Source of the DNA: Pseudomonadota bacterium
GTDB taxonomy: Bacteria > Pseudomonadota > Gammaproteobacteria > Steroidobacterales > Steroidobacteraceae
Length of the DNA stretch: 64,000 bases
NCBI GenBank assembly: GCA_023391815.1
Contig: JAEWAF010000091.1
Location: 1-64,000, forward strand
Reading direction: 5' to 3'
Part shown: piece after piece, positions 41,135 to 49,433 of the stretch
Layout: each line of letters opens with the position of its first letter
Numbering within the stretch: position 1 is the first letter of the stretch
Translations under genes and position numbers: made by a program
Notes under the pieces: generated by a model
Told to the model about the DNA's origin: nothing
The model's database searches: none
The model's input: the letters and a program-made list of their open reading frames with translations, nothing else

Positions 41135-42157
41135 GTGACCGAATTCAAAGGCATCCCCATCGTTCGTAGCGGCGACAAGTACCGTACGCCGCAGGGCTTC
41201 AGCGCGATCAAGGACGGGATCAAAGCGTCCGCCCAGTCCGCTCCCGTGGCCACATCCAATAATACAGGGGGCCGCAAGCCGACCTGGCTGCGTGCCCCGA
41301 TGCCCGCCGGCCGCGGCTTCGATTCCGTCAAGAACACGGTCAAGGAACATCGGCTCGCGACGGTCTGCGAAGAAGCCAAATGTCCGAACATCGGCGAGTG
41401 CTGGAATGCCGGCACCGCCACCATCATGTTGATGGGTGCCGTTTGCACGCGCGCCTGCCGTTTCTGTGCCGTGGACACCGGCAACCCTCACGGCTGGCTC
41501 GATCCCGAAGAGCCGGCCAACAGTGCGCGTACTGTGCAATTGATGAAGCTCAAGTACGTCGTGCTCACCTCCGTGAATCGCGACGATCTGCCCGACGGCG
41601 GTGCCGCCCATTTCGCCGCGAGCGTGCGTGAGATCAAACGTCTCAATCCGAACACCGCGGTGGAAGCGCTGACACCGGATTTCCAGGGCGTGATGGCGGA
41701 TGTTGAAACGGTCGTCGCCAGCGGCCTCGAAGTGTTCGCGCAGAACGTCGAGACCGTGCGTCGTCTCACTCATCCGGTGCGCGATCCGCGTGCCAGCTAC
41801 GAACAAACATTGGCGGTGCTCGGTCACGCCAAACGCTTCCGTCCCGACGTGCTGACCAAGACCAGCTTGATGCTCGGTCTTGGCGAAACCGACGAAGAGA
41901 TCGCGACCGCGATGGACGATATGCGCGCAGTCGGCGTCGATATTCTCACCCTCGGTCAGTATCTGCGTCCGACGCCGAATCATCTGGCGATCGAGCGCTG
42001 GGTGACGCCGGCGGAGTTCGAGAAATATCGCGAGTGGGCGCTGGCGAAAGGTTTCCTCGAGTGCGTGTCCGGGCCGCTGGTGCGCTCGAGCTATCGGGCC
42101 GAGCGCGCGCTGGAAAGAAACAACGCGGGATTGAAGCCGGCCGTCGGCAACCTGTGA
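41135..42157 (+). CDS. lipA: Lipoyl synthase
   Basis: LipA inserts two sulfurs into octanoyl-lipoyl domains. The 340-residue radical-SAM enzyme has the auxiliary cluster cysteines C78, C83 and C89 (CEEAKCPNIGEC), the radical-SAM cluster C104-TRA-C108-RF-C111, and a C-terminal RSSYRAE region with the conserved serine ligand. Compared with the E. coli enzyme it has a slightly longer N-terminus (about 50 residues before TWLRAP). The start is GTG. Its stop overlaps the lipB ATG by one base (TGATG). The order lipA-lipB is reversed relative to E. coli. Confidence 0.96.
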   Translation: MTEFKGIPIVRSGDKYRTPQGFSAIKDGIKASAQSAPVATSNNTGGRKPTWLRAPMPAGRGFDSVKNTVKEHRLATVCEEAKCPNIGECWNAGTATIMLMGAVCTRACRFCAVDTGNPHGWLDPEEPANSARTVQLMKLKYVVLTSVNRDDLPDGGAAHFAASVREIKRLNPNTAVEALTPDFQGVMADVETVVASGLEVFAQNVETVRRLTHPVRDPRASYEQTLAVLGHAKRFRPDVLTKTSLMLGLGETDEEIATAMDDMRAVGVDILTLGQYLRPTPNHLAIERWVTPAEFEKYREWALAKGFLECVSGPLVRSSYRAERALERNNAGLKPAVGNL

Positions 42158-42780
42158 TGCAGCCGGTTGTGCGCTGGCTCGGGCGCGTCGAATACGAGCC
42201 CACCTGGCGCGCGATGCAGACGTTCACCAACGAGCGCGACGCGAGCACGCCCGACCAGATCTGGTTTCTCGAACATCCTCCCGTCTTCACGCTCGGCATG
42301 AATGCCGCGCCGGAGCATCTGCTCGCGCCCGGCGAGATTCCCGTCGTGCAGATCGATCGCGGCGGACAAGTGACGTACCACGGGCCGGGACAACTGGTGG
42401 TCTATCCGCTCATCGATGTGAGAAGAGCGGGGCTCGGCGTGCGACAGATGGTGATGGCGTTGGAGAGCGCCGTCATCGATCTGCTCGCATCGTGGAACAT
42501 CGAGGCGGTCGCGAAACGCGAGGCGCCCGGTGTGTATGTAAAGGGACGCAAAGTTGCCAGCATCGGGCTGCGGATCCGCCGCGGCAGCAGCTATCATGGC
42601 CTCGCGTTCAACGTTGCGATGGATCTTCAACCGTTCCAGCGCATCAATCCCTGCGGCTATCGCGGTCTGGAAGTGACCGACGTGCGCTCGCTCGGTGTGA
42701 ACGCAAGTGTGCAGGAAGTTGCGGATGCGTTATCGCCGCGGCTGCTTGCATCGTTGCAGCTGACGCCGAGCGTCGGCTAG
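42157..42780 (+). CDS. lipB: Octanoyltransferase
   Basis: LipB moves octanoate from acyl carrier protein to lipoyl domains, supplying LipA. The 207-residue protein has the family signatures RGGQVTYHGPGQLVVYPLID, the catalytic lysine in VKGRKVASIG and the catalytic cysteine in INPCGYRGLEVTD. It is coupled to lipA by the TGATG overlap. An oxidoreductase gene follows 24 bases later. Confidence 0.95.
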   Translation: MQPVVRWLGRVEYEPTWRAMQTFTNERDASTPDQIWFLEHPPVFTLGMNAAPEHLLAPGEIPVVQIDRGGQVTYHGPGQLVVYPLIDVRRAGLGVRQMVMALESAVIDLLASWNIEAVAKREAPGVYVKGRKVASIGLRIRRGSSYHGLAFNVAMDLQPFQRINPCGYRGLEVTDVRSLGVNASVQEVADALSPRLLASLQLTPSVG

Positions 42781-42804
42781 CGAACCACATGCGAAGGTTT
42801 CGCC

Positions 42805-43788
42805 ATGCGAGCAGTCGTCCTGGGCAGCTATGGGCCGCCTCCTGATCTTTCCGTCAAAGAAATTCCCGCGCCGGCGCTGAAGCCGGGACATGTTCGCATT
42901 CGAGTGCACGCGGTGGGCTTCGGCTTTCCCGATGCGTTGATGGTGGCCGGCAAATATCAGGTCAAGCCGGACGTGCCGTATACACCGGGCACTGAAGTCG
43001 CCGGCGTGATCACTGAAGTCGCCGCGGACGTGACGGAATTCAAACCGGGTGCGAGAGTGCTGGCGATGGTCGGGCAGGGCGGCCTCGCAGAAGAATGTAT
43101 CGCGCCTTCCCATGCGCTCATTCCTTTGCCTGTGTCGATGAGCATGGCGGCAGCCGCCGGCTTCCTGGTGAACTACGGGACGACGTATCACGCGTTGGTT
43201 CAGCGAGCAAACATTCAGCCGGGAGAAACATTGCTCGTCTTGGGTGCCGCCGGCGGCGTTGGCTTGACGGCCATTGAGATCGGTAAGGCGCTCGGGGCTC
43301 GCGTGCTGGCCGCTGCGAGCACGCCGGAGAAACTGGAGTTGGCGAAGCGTCACGGCGCGGATGCGGTGTTCAATTACACGCAGGACGCGATCAAAGCGAA
43401 GGTGATGGAGTTCACCGGCGATCGTGGCATCGATGTCGCCTACGACCCGGTGGGCGCGGACTTCGCGGAGCAGGTCGTTCGCTCCATGGCGTGGAACGGC
43501 CGCTACCTGGTGATCGGCTTCGCCGGCGGGAAGATTCCGGCGATCCCCATGAATCTAGCGCTGCTCAAAGGATGCTCGCTCGTCGGCGTCTTCTGGGGCG
43601 CGCATACCCGCAAGGAGCCCGCCGTTCATGCCGCCAATTTGAAGGCGCTGTTCGATCTGTTCGAGAGCGGCAAGATCAAGCCGCACGTGACCGAGCTGGA
43701 TGGACTGGATCGGTTCACCGAAGCGCTCGAAGTGCTCAACACCCGACGCTCGACAGGGAAGGTTGTCATTCGAGTGGCCGCCGACTGA
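42805..43788 (+). CDS. Quinone oxidoreductase-like zinc-independent MDR enzyme
   Basis: A 327-residue medium-chain dehydrogenase/reductase of the NADPH:quinone oxidoreductase group. It has the GroES-like N-terminal half (1-125), the nucleotide-binding VLGAAGGVGLTAIEIGKALGA (in part) and HGADAVFNYT, and lacks zinc-ligand cysteines, as expected for QOR. The substrate is unknown. It lies between lipB and the convergent DUF493 gene, the position that separates lipB from ybeD, which are usually neighbours. Confidence 0.88.
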   Translation: MRAVVLGSYGPPPDLSVKEIPAPALKPGHVRIRVHAVGFGFPDALMVAGKYQVKPDVPYTPGTEVAGVITEVAADVTEFKPGARVLAMVGQGGLAEECIAPSHALIPLPVSMSMAAAAGFLVNYGTTYHALVQRANIQPGETLLVLGAAGGVGLTAIEIGKALGARVLAAASTPEKLELAKRHGADAVFNYTQDAIKAKVMEFTGDRGIDVAYDPVGADFAEQVVRSMAWNGRYLVIGFAGGKIPAIPMNLALLKGCSLVGVFWGAHTRKEPAVHAANLKALFDLFESGKIKPHVTELDGLDRFTEALEVLNTRRSTGKVVIRVAAD

Positions 43789-43859
43789 AAGATACAGCGG
43801 CCGGCGGCGACACAAAGGCGACGGTGCTCGAGCAGGAGCGCGAGGTAGGCCGCAGCCTT

Positions 43860-44138
43860 TTACAGCACCACCATCACGCGCTCATGCGCGGTGAGCTCAC
43901 GATACAGCTCATCGAGTTGTTGTTTGCTCTGAGCCGTGAACGTGCACGTCAAGCTCAGGTAGCTGCCGCTGCTGCTGGGCCGCTCTTCGATGTTGGAGGG
44001 CTCGATCGGGCCGGCGTGCTTTTGCACGATGCCGAGCACGATGCTGCGGAAGTCATCGGTGTGTCGCCCCATGACCTTCAACGGAAAGTCGCAGGGAAAC
44101 TCGAACAGGGTGTCGGAGCTGGAGGGGGTATCGGTCAT
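43860..44138 (-). CDS. ybeD: DUF493 (YbeD) family protein
   Basis: A 92-residue protein of the YbeD/UPF0250 family, an ACT-like ferredoxin fold: LFEFPCDFPLKVMGR, DFRSIVLGIVQKH, SSSGSYLSLTCTFTA and LYRELTAHERVMVVL. The family occurs between dacA and lipB in many gammaproteobacteria and is proposed to have a regulatory role, unproven. It is the last gene of the minus-strand cell-wall cluster, 107 bases after dat. Confidence 0.92.
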   Translation of the reverse strand: MTDTPSSSDTLFEFPCDFPLKVMGRHTDDFRSIVLGIVQKHAGPIEPSNIEERPSSSGSYLSLTCTFTAQSKQQLDELYRELTAHERVMVVL

Positions 44139-44245
44139 GGGGCTCGATATGCGGCCAGACGGGCGTCAAGTCAAGCCGCAATTGCCTGGCTGTCGATCGG
44201 CCGCGGAATTTCTTGGCCGCGCTCCTCGATCGGCACAGCTTGGAA

Positions 44246-45127
44246 TCAGGGCGTGTAGGCCGGCGTGCCGGCGAGTTGCTGGCGGAAGTTGGCAAACGAA
44301 TCCGCCATTCGCAGCCAGGCCGGGCCCGGGCGGCCGGCGCCTACGGGCGCGCCGTCGATACGAGTCACCGGTAGCACATCGCGGGTGGCGGCGGAGATCC
44401 AGACCTCGTCCGCGCCCCGCAACTCATCGACAGTGATTTTGCGAATCTCCACCGGCATGACGTTGTTCGCGAGCGACAGCGTGGCATCGCGCGTCGTGCC
44501 GGGCAGGATGCGGTGGCTGTTCGGTGGGGTCGCGAGCACGCCGCTCTTCACGATGAACACGCTCGTCGACGAGCCCTCCATGACCTCGCCATCGCGCACG
44601 ATGATCGCTTCGTTGGCGCCCGCGTCCGCCGCCTGCTGCTTCATCAGCACGTTGGCCAGCAGCGCCGTGCTCTTGATGTCACATCGACCCCAGCGAAAAT
44701 CTTCGACAGTGATTGCGGACAAACCAGCCGCGCGCTGAGCATCGGTGAACACGGGCAACGGCGAGGCCATCGCGAACACAGTGGGCTTGACCGCTACGAC
44801 GGGAAACGCGTGATTGCGTCCGTACTCCGCGCCTCGACTCACCTGCACGTAGACATACGAATCGCCCGCGCCATTGCGGGCGATCAATTGCTCGAGAATC
44901 CCGCGCCACTCCTCGTGAGTGTGCGGGTTCTCGATGCGGATCTCACGCAGGCTGCGAGCCAGCCGGTCGAAGTGCTCGCGGAAAAGAAACATCCGCCCGC
45001 CGAACACCGGCAGCACTTCGTACACGCTGTCGCCGAACAGGAAACCCCGGTCGAGCGGCGAGATTCGAGCATCGCGCAGTGCTAGGTACTCGCCATTGAG
45101 GTAGCACTGCGGCAGCGGCTCGGGCAT
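44246..45127 (-). CDS. dat: D-amino-acid/branched-chain type class IV aminotransferase
   Basis: A 293-residue fold-type IV PLP enzyme with PLP lysine K152 in CDIKSTALLANV. Other signatures are GFLFGDSVYEV near the N-terminus, VQVSRGAEYGR, EAIIVRDGEVMEGSSTSVFIV and ILPGTTRD. It most resembles D-alanine aminotransferases, which make D-glutamate or D-alanine for peptidoglycan. Position next to the D,D-carboxypeptidase gene supports this. Aminodeoxychorismate lyase is a possible alternative within the fold family. It lies three bases after dacA. Confidence 0.87.
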   Translation of the reverse strand: MPEPLPQCYLNGEYLALRDARISPLDRGFLFGDSVYEVLPVFGGRMFLFREHFDRLARSLREIRIENPHTHEEWRGILEQLIARNGAGDSYVYVQVSRGAEYGRNHAFPVVAVKPTVFAMASPLPVFTDAQRAAGLSAITVEDFRWGRCDIKSTALLANVLMKQQAADAGANEAIIVRDGEVMEGSSTSVFIVKSGVLATPPNSHRILPGTTRDATLSLANNVMPVEIRKITVDELRGADEVWISAATRDVLPVTRIDGAPVGAGRPGPAWLRMADSFANFRQQLAGTPAYTP

Positions 45128-45130
45128 GAA

Positions 45131-46381
45131 TCATTTCATCCAGAGTTTCACGTCGTCGGCCAGGCGGCCGAAGAAACCGGCCTCCGGGACTTCCGTGCTC
45201 GGATGCAACGGATAGGTGCCGATGACCTTGTCGCCCAGCGTGATGCGCAACTGACCGGCGGCCTTGCCCGGCGAGAGCGGCGCGAACAACGGATCCGGCA
45301 CATCGGCGGACGCGCTCAGTAGACCTTCCTGGCCGCGAGGAATCGTGGTGTAGATGTCGTCGACAACGCTGAGCGGCACTTCATCCGCCGCGCCTTTCCA
45401 GACCTTCACGGTCATCACCGGCGTCTTGTTCGGGTACAGCTGGCGGGTTTGATAGAAGTTGAAACCGTAGTTCAGCAGCGCGGAGCTCGCGTCTTCACGC
45501 GCACGCACCGACGGCGAGCCCATCACGACCGACACCAGGCGCATGCCTTCGCGACGCGCGGAAGACACCAGGCAATAGCCGGCCGATTCGGTGTGGCCGG
45601 TCTTCAGGCCGTCGACGGTCGGATCGCGATCGAGCAGGCCGTTACGGTTCGGCTGCGTGATCTTGTTCCAGGTGAACTGACGCTGCGAGTAGAACTTGTA
45701 GTACTCGGGATAATCCTTGATCAGCGCACGCGACAGCAGGGCGATATCGCGCGCCGTGGTGTAGTGCTCGGGGCTGGGCATGCCGGGGCTGTTCTGGAAA
45801 TGCGTGGCCGTCATGCCGATCTGCTGGGCATATTGATTCATCAGATCGACGAACACCGGCTCGCTGCCGGCGACGTGCTCGGCCAGCGCCACGGTCGCGT
45901 CGTTGCCGGACTGCACGATCATGCCCTGAATCAGATTCTCCACGCTCACCTGCGTGCCCACGTCGACGAACATCCGCGAGCCGTCCTGAGCGCGCGCGTG
46001 CGGGCTGATCGTCACCATGTCCGTCATCTTGATGCGGCCATCCTTGAGCGCATGGAACACCGCGTAAGCGGACATGAGCTTGGTGAGGCTGGCGGGCTCG
46101 AGGCGCTCGTTCTCGTTGCTGGCCGCGAGCGGCTGGCCGCTGGTGTAATCCAGCAGGATATAACCGCGGGCCTGCACCTGCGGCGGCGCTGGAATCGGCG
46201 GCGGCTTCACGCCAGTGGCGTCGGCGGTCGTCGCGATGTCCGGCAGCGGCGCGGCGATGGTGCGCTCGGCGGGTGCCGGCGTATCGGAGTCCGAACATGC
46301 GACCAGCGACAGCGCCAGCACCAGCGGCGTGGCGAGTTTCAGCAGGGAGGCGGGCTTGCTTGCAGGCATGGTGAAGTTCAT
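45131..46381 (-). CDS. dacA: D-alanyl-D-alanine carboxypeptidase with lipobox
   Basis: A 416-residue low-molecular-mass PBP of the PBP5/6 type that trims the terminal D-alanine from peptidoglycan stem peptides. The catalytic motifs are S98-LTK101, S158-G-N160 and K260-TG. A C-terminal beta domain ends in an amphipathic helix (FFGRLADDVKLWMK), the usual membrane anchor. Unusually, the signal sequence ends in a lipobox, LVAC (26-29), so the protein is predicted to be a lipoprotein, with a proline-rich linker (30-70) before the catalytic domain. It is the middle gene of the cluster between rlpA and dat. Confidence 0.93.
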   Translation of the reverse strand: MNFTMPASKPASLLKLATPLVLALSLVACSDSDTPAPAERTIAAPLPDIATTADATGVKPPPIPAPPQVQARGYILLDYTSGQPLAASNENERLEPASLTKLMSAYAVFHALKDGRIKMTDMVTISPHARAQDGSRMFVDVGTQVSVENLIQGMIVQSGNDATVALAEHVAGSEPVFVDLMNQYAQQIGMTATHFQNSPGMPSPEHYTTARDIALLSRALIKDYPEYYKFYSQRQFTWNKITQPNRNGLLDRDPTVDGLKTGHTESAGYCLVSSARREGMRLVSVVMGSPSVRAREDASSALLNYGFNFYQTRQLYPNKTPVMTVKVWKGAADEVPLSVVDDIYTTIPRGQEGLLSASADVPDPLFAPLSPGKAAGQLRITLGDKVIGTYPLHPSTEVPEAGFFGRLADDVKLWMK

Positions 46382-46495
46382 CGAGATGACGAGGCGGGGC
46401 GGATTCTACCCATCGCGCCCCCAGGAAAGTAGATAAGTGAAAGTAGGCGGGGTTGTGGCAATCCCGTGCCCCCGAGAGGAAACACGTGTGATGAA

Positions 46496-47317
46496 TCAGT
46501 TCGCGGCGAGACGCGCGTCGGGGAAGCCGAGCATGCGCAGCCGCTTCACCACTTTATCGAATTCGTTCACGCTCGGAATCGGACCGACCCGCACGCGGTA
46601 CAGCGTCTTTCCCTCTACCTGATCTTCACGCACGAAAGCATTGTCGACGCCCTTAGCGCGCAGCTGACCGAGCAGCTTCGACGCGTTGGCTTCGGTGCCG
46701 AACGCGCCCGCCTGTACATACAAGTCGGACGTGGCGGCCGGCGCAGGCGGCGGCGCCGATTTTTGCGCAGGCGTGAGCGCGCGCACTTCGACGAACGTCG
46801 TGCCGGCCTTGAGCATGTCGAGCTTGGCGGCCGCCGTGTAAGAAAGATCGATGATCCGACCTTCCTTGAACGGGCCCCGATCGTTCACCCGCACGATCAC
46901 GTGCTTGCCGTTGCGCAGGTTTGTGACTTGTACATACGCGGGCAGCGGCAGGGTCTTATGGGCCCCGGTCATCGCGTACATGTCGTAGCTCTCGCCGTTG
47001 GAGGTGCTGGCGGCATGGAAGCCCGGGCCGTACCACGACGCGACGCCTCGCTCGAGATAGCCCTCGGCGGTGTCGAGCACGAAGTAGCGCTTGCCGAGCA
47101 CATCGTAGAACGGTGGGTTCCCGCGCGCCGATTTGGGCTCGGCGCGGGGCACCGGGTCGGGAATGTTTTCTATGTCGGCCGGAATGGGGCCGGGCGAGGG
47201 CAGCGGCGGATGTTTGGGAGGCTGGATCACCGGCGGCGCCGAGCAGCCGGCGACACCTAGAGCCAATGCGAGCAAAAACCGATGGAACGTCGAGGATCGC
47301 CACGTCCGCGTCCTCAT
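46496..47317 (-). CDS. rlpA: Septal ring lytic transglycosylase RlpA
   Basis: A 273-residue lipoprotein: lipobox VAGC (22-25), then a proline-rich linker, a double-psi beta-barrel domain with GVASWYGPGFH, TSNGESYDMYAMTGAHKTLPLP (in part) and the catalytic-acid region RVNDRGPF, and a C-terminal SPOR domain (about 198-273, LYVQAGAFGTEANA) that binds denuded septal glycan. RlpA cleaves naked glycan at division or the septum. The start overlaps the mltB stop (ATGA). Confidence 0.95.
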   Translation of the reverse strand: MRTRTWRSSTFHRFLLALALGVAGCSAPPVIQPPKHPPLPSPGPIPADIENIPDPVPRAEPKSARGNPPFYDVLGKRYFVLDTAEGYLERGVASWYGPGFHAASTSNGESYDMYAMTGAHKTLPLPAYVQVTNLRNGKHVIVRVNDRGPFKEGRIIDLSYTAAAKLDMLKAGTTFVEVRALTPAQKSAPPPAPAATSDLYVQAGAFGTEANASKLLGQLRAKGVDNAFVREDQVEGKTLYRVRVGPIPSVNEFDKVVKRLRMLGFPDARLAAN

Positions 47318-48297
47318 CTTTCAGTATCCCTCATGAAATTCTGAATGGCCTCGCCCAAATCGTGTACCGCCATGGCATACATCGGACTGCGGTTATACCG
47401 CGTGATGGCGTAGAAGTTGTTGAAGCCGACGCGATACAGCGGCCCGTCCTTGCCTTGCCCGACGACCAGCATCGCAGGCGCGTCCGGCGGCAGCTCGGTC
47501 TCGAACTTCACGCCCTTGTCGCGCAATGATTGCACGGTCTCGTTCAAAGCCAACTTGACGTCAAACCGCGACATGTCCGGGTTGCTCAAAGTGGCGTCGA
47601 CCACCACCGGCTGACCGTTCACCCAGCCGTTCTGGAGCAGGTAATTCGCGATCGAGCCGATCACGTCGTCCCAGCTGTGCCACAGGTCGCGATGCCCGTC
47701 GCCATCGCCGTCCACCGCCCATTTGCGGTAGCTGGAGGAAATGAATTGAGCCGCGCCCATGGCGCCGGCATACGAGCCGAGCACGGTCGCCGGATCGACC
47801 TTTTCCTCGCGCGACAACAACAGAAATTCTTTCAACTCGCCGAGGAAGAATTCACCCCGCGGCGGATAATCGAAGCCCAATGTCACCAGCGCGTCGAGCA
47901 CTTTGTAGCGGCCGGTGATGCGGCCGAATGAAGTCTCCACGCCGAGGATGCCGACCACGGCGTTGGCGAGCTGCGGATCGGGGATCTGCTTGAGCTTCTC
48001 GCCGTGGCCGACCCAGAAGTCGGCGCCTTGATTGATGCGCTTCTCGGTGAGGAACCGCTCACGATATTCCCACCACGGCACGACGCGCTCCGCCGGCCGG
48101 CTGATGGCATCGAGAATCGGCTGTTTGGTCTCCGCGCTCTTCAGCAGCGCCTCGAGCCGGGCTTTTTCGAAGCCGTGCTCGCGCGTCATCGTGTCGATGA
48201 AGGAGCGGACTTCGGGGCGCTTGGTGTCGAAGGCGAGCGCAGGCAACGCGACAGCGGACAGGACGAAGGGCGCAAGGGATAGCAGATTCAATCTCAA
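47314..48297 (-). CDS. mltB: Lytic murein transglycosylase B
   Basis: A 327-residue MltB-type lytic transglycosylase (glycoside hydrolase family 103) with catalytic glutamate E121 in GILGVETSFG. Other parts seen are WWEYRERFL, GSYAGAMGAAQFISSSYR and DGDGDGHRDLW. The start is the TTG at 48297, which overlaps the rodA stop (TTGA) and has GGTGAG just upstream. It gives a signal peptide MRLNLLSLAPFVLSAVALPA. Upstream in-frame codons belong to the antisense-free overlap with rodA and are unlikely. The stop overlaps the rlpA start. Confidence 0.92.
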   Translation of the reverse strand: MRLNLLSLAPFVLSAVALPALAFDTKRPEVRSFIDTMTREHGFEKARLEALLKSAETKQPILDAISRPAERVVPWWEYRERFLTEKRINQGADFWVGHGEKLKQIPDPQLANAVVGILGVETSFGRITGRYKVLDALVTLGFDYPPRGEFFLGELKEFLLLSREEKVDPATVLGSYAGAMGAAQFISSSYRKWAVDGDGDGHRDLWHSWDDVIGSIANYLLQNGWVNGQPVVVDATLSNPDMSRFDVKLALNETVQSLRDKGVKFETELPPDAPAMLVVGQGKDGPLYRVGFNNFYAITRYNRSPMYAMAVHDLGEAIQNFMRDTER

Positions 48298-49433
48298 CGG
48301 CTCACCAGTTTCCGCTTCGCGCACAAGGACATGAGAATACCGAAACCGGCCATGAGGGTCACCATCGCCGTACCGCCGTAGCTCACGAACGGCAGCGGCA
48401 CGCCGACCACGGGCAGCAGACCGGTGACCATGCCGGTGTTGACGAACACATACACGCAGAACGTCAGCGCCAGGCTGCCTGACGCCAGCCGCGAGAATGT
48501 GTCGTGCGCGGTCGCGGACAGATACAACGCCCGCCCGATGACGAACAGGAACAGCAGAATGATGGTCACCAGCCCGATCAGGCCCCATTCCTCGCCGACC
48601 ACCGCGAAAATGAAGTCGGTGGAGCGTTCCGGCAGGAATTCCAGCTGCGCCTGGCTGCCGTTCAGATAGCCCTTGCCGAACACGCCGCCCGAGCCGATGG
48701 CGATCTGAGACTGGATGATGTGGTAGCCCGAGCCGAGCGGATCGCTTTGCGGATCGAGGAATGTGAGCACGCGTTGTTTCTGATAGTCGTGTAGCAGGAA
48801 ATGCCACGCGCCGACCGCGACCGGCACGAGCAGGCCGACCACGGAGAGAATGTATTTGATCTGCAGACCCGCGAGCAGCACGACCATGCCGCCACCGGCG
48901 GCGACCAGCAGCGCCGTGCCCAGGTCCGGCTGCTCCGCGATGATCAACGTTGGAATGCCAATGCCGAGCGCCAGCACCAGGAGCGTTGGAAAACTCGGGG
49001 GCAGCGGCCGCTCATGCAGAAACCACGCGCAGGCCAGTGGCACCGCGAGCTTCATGATTTCGGAAGGCTGAAAGCGCACGAAGCCCAGGTCGAGCCAGCG
49101 CTGCGCACCCATCGCGATATCGCCTTGAAACATCACCGCGAGCAGCAGCAACAGACCGAGCACATACGCGACCGGTGCAGCGTTGCGAATGATCCGAGGC
49201 GGCACTTGAGCGAGCATGATCATCGCGATCAGACCGAGCGCGAAGCGCATCAACTGCGCTTCGAGCATGTCGAGACTGCTGCCCGAGGCGCTGAACAACA
49301 CGATGCTGCCGACCGCGCCGACCATGCACAGCGCGATGAACAGTGGGCCGTCGAGGTGGAGCGCCAGCAGCAGCTGAGCGGTGCCGGTCAGTGTGCGCTG
49401 AGTGCGCGATGAGTCGATCGCGTCCAGGCTCAT
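48294..49433 (-). CDS. rodA: Rod-shape SEDS glycosyltransferase RodA
   Basis: A 379-residue SEDS protein with about ten membrane segments. It has the conserved stretches QPDLGTALL, the large periplasmic loop with SDPLGSGYHIIQSQIAIGSGG (in part), FAVVGEEWG and LPFVSYGGTAMV. RodA polymerises glycan strands with PBP2 in the elongasome. The ATG overlaps the mrdA stop (ATGA), and its stop overlaps the mltB TTG. Confidence 0.96.
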   Translation of the reverse strand: MSLDAIDSSRTQRTLTGTAQLLLALHLDGPLFIALCMVGAVGSIVLFSASGSSLDMLEAQLMRFALGLIAMIMLAQVPPRIIRNAAPVAYVLGLLLLLAVMFQGDIAMGAQRWLDLGFVRFQPSEIMKLAVPLACAWFLHERPLPPSFPTLLVLALGIGIPTLIIAEQPDLGTALLVAAGGGMVVLLAGLQIKYILSVVGLLVPVAVGAWHFLLHDYQKQRVLTFLDPQSDPLGSGYHIIQSQIAIGSGGVFGKGYLNGSQAQLEFLPERSTDFIFAVVGEEWGLIGLVTIILLFLFVIGRALYLSATAHDTFSRLASGSLALTFCVYVFVNTGMVTGLLPVVGVPLPFVSYGGTAMVTLMAGFGILMSLCAKRKLVSR

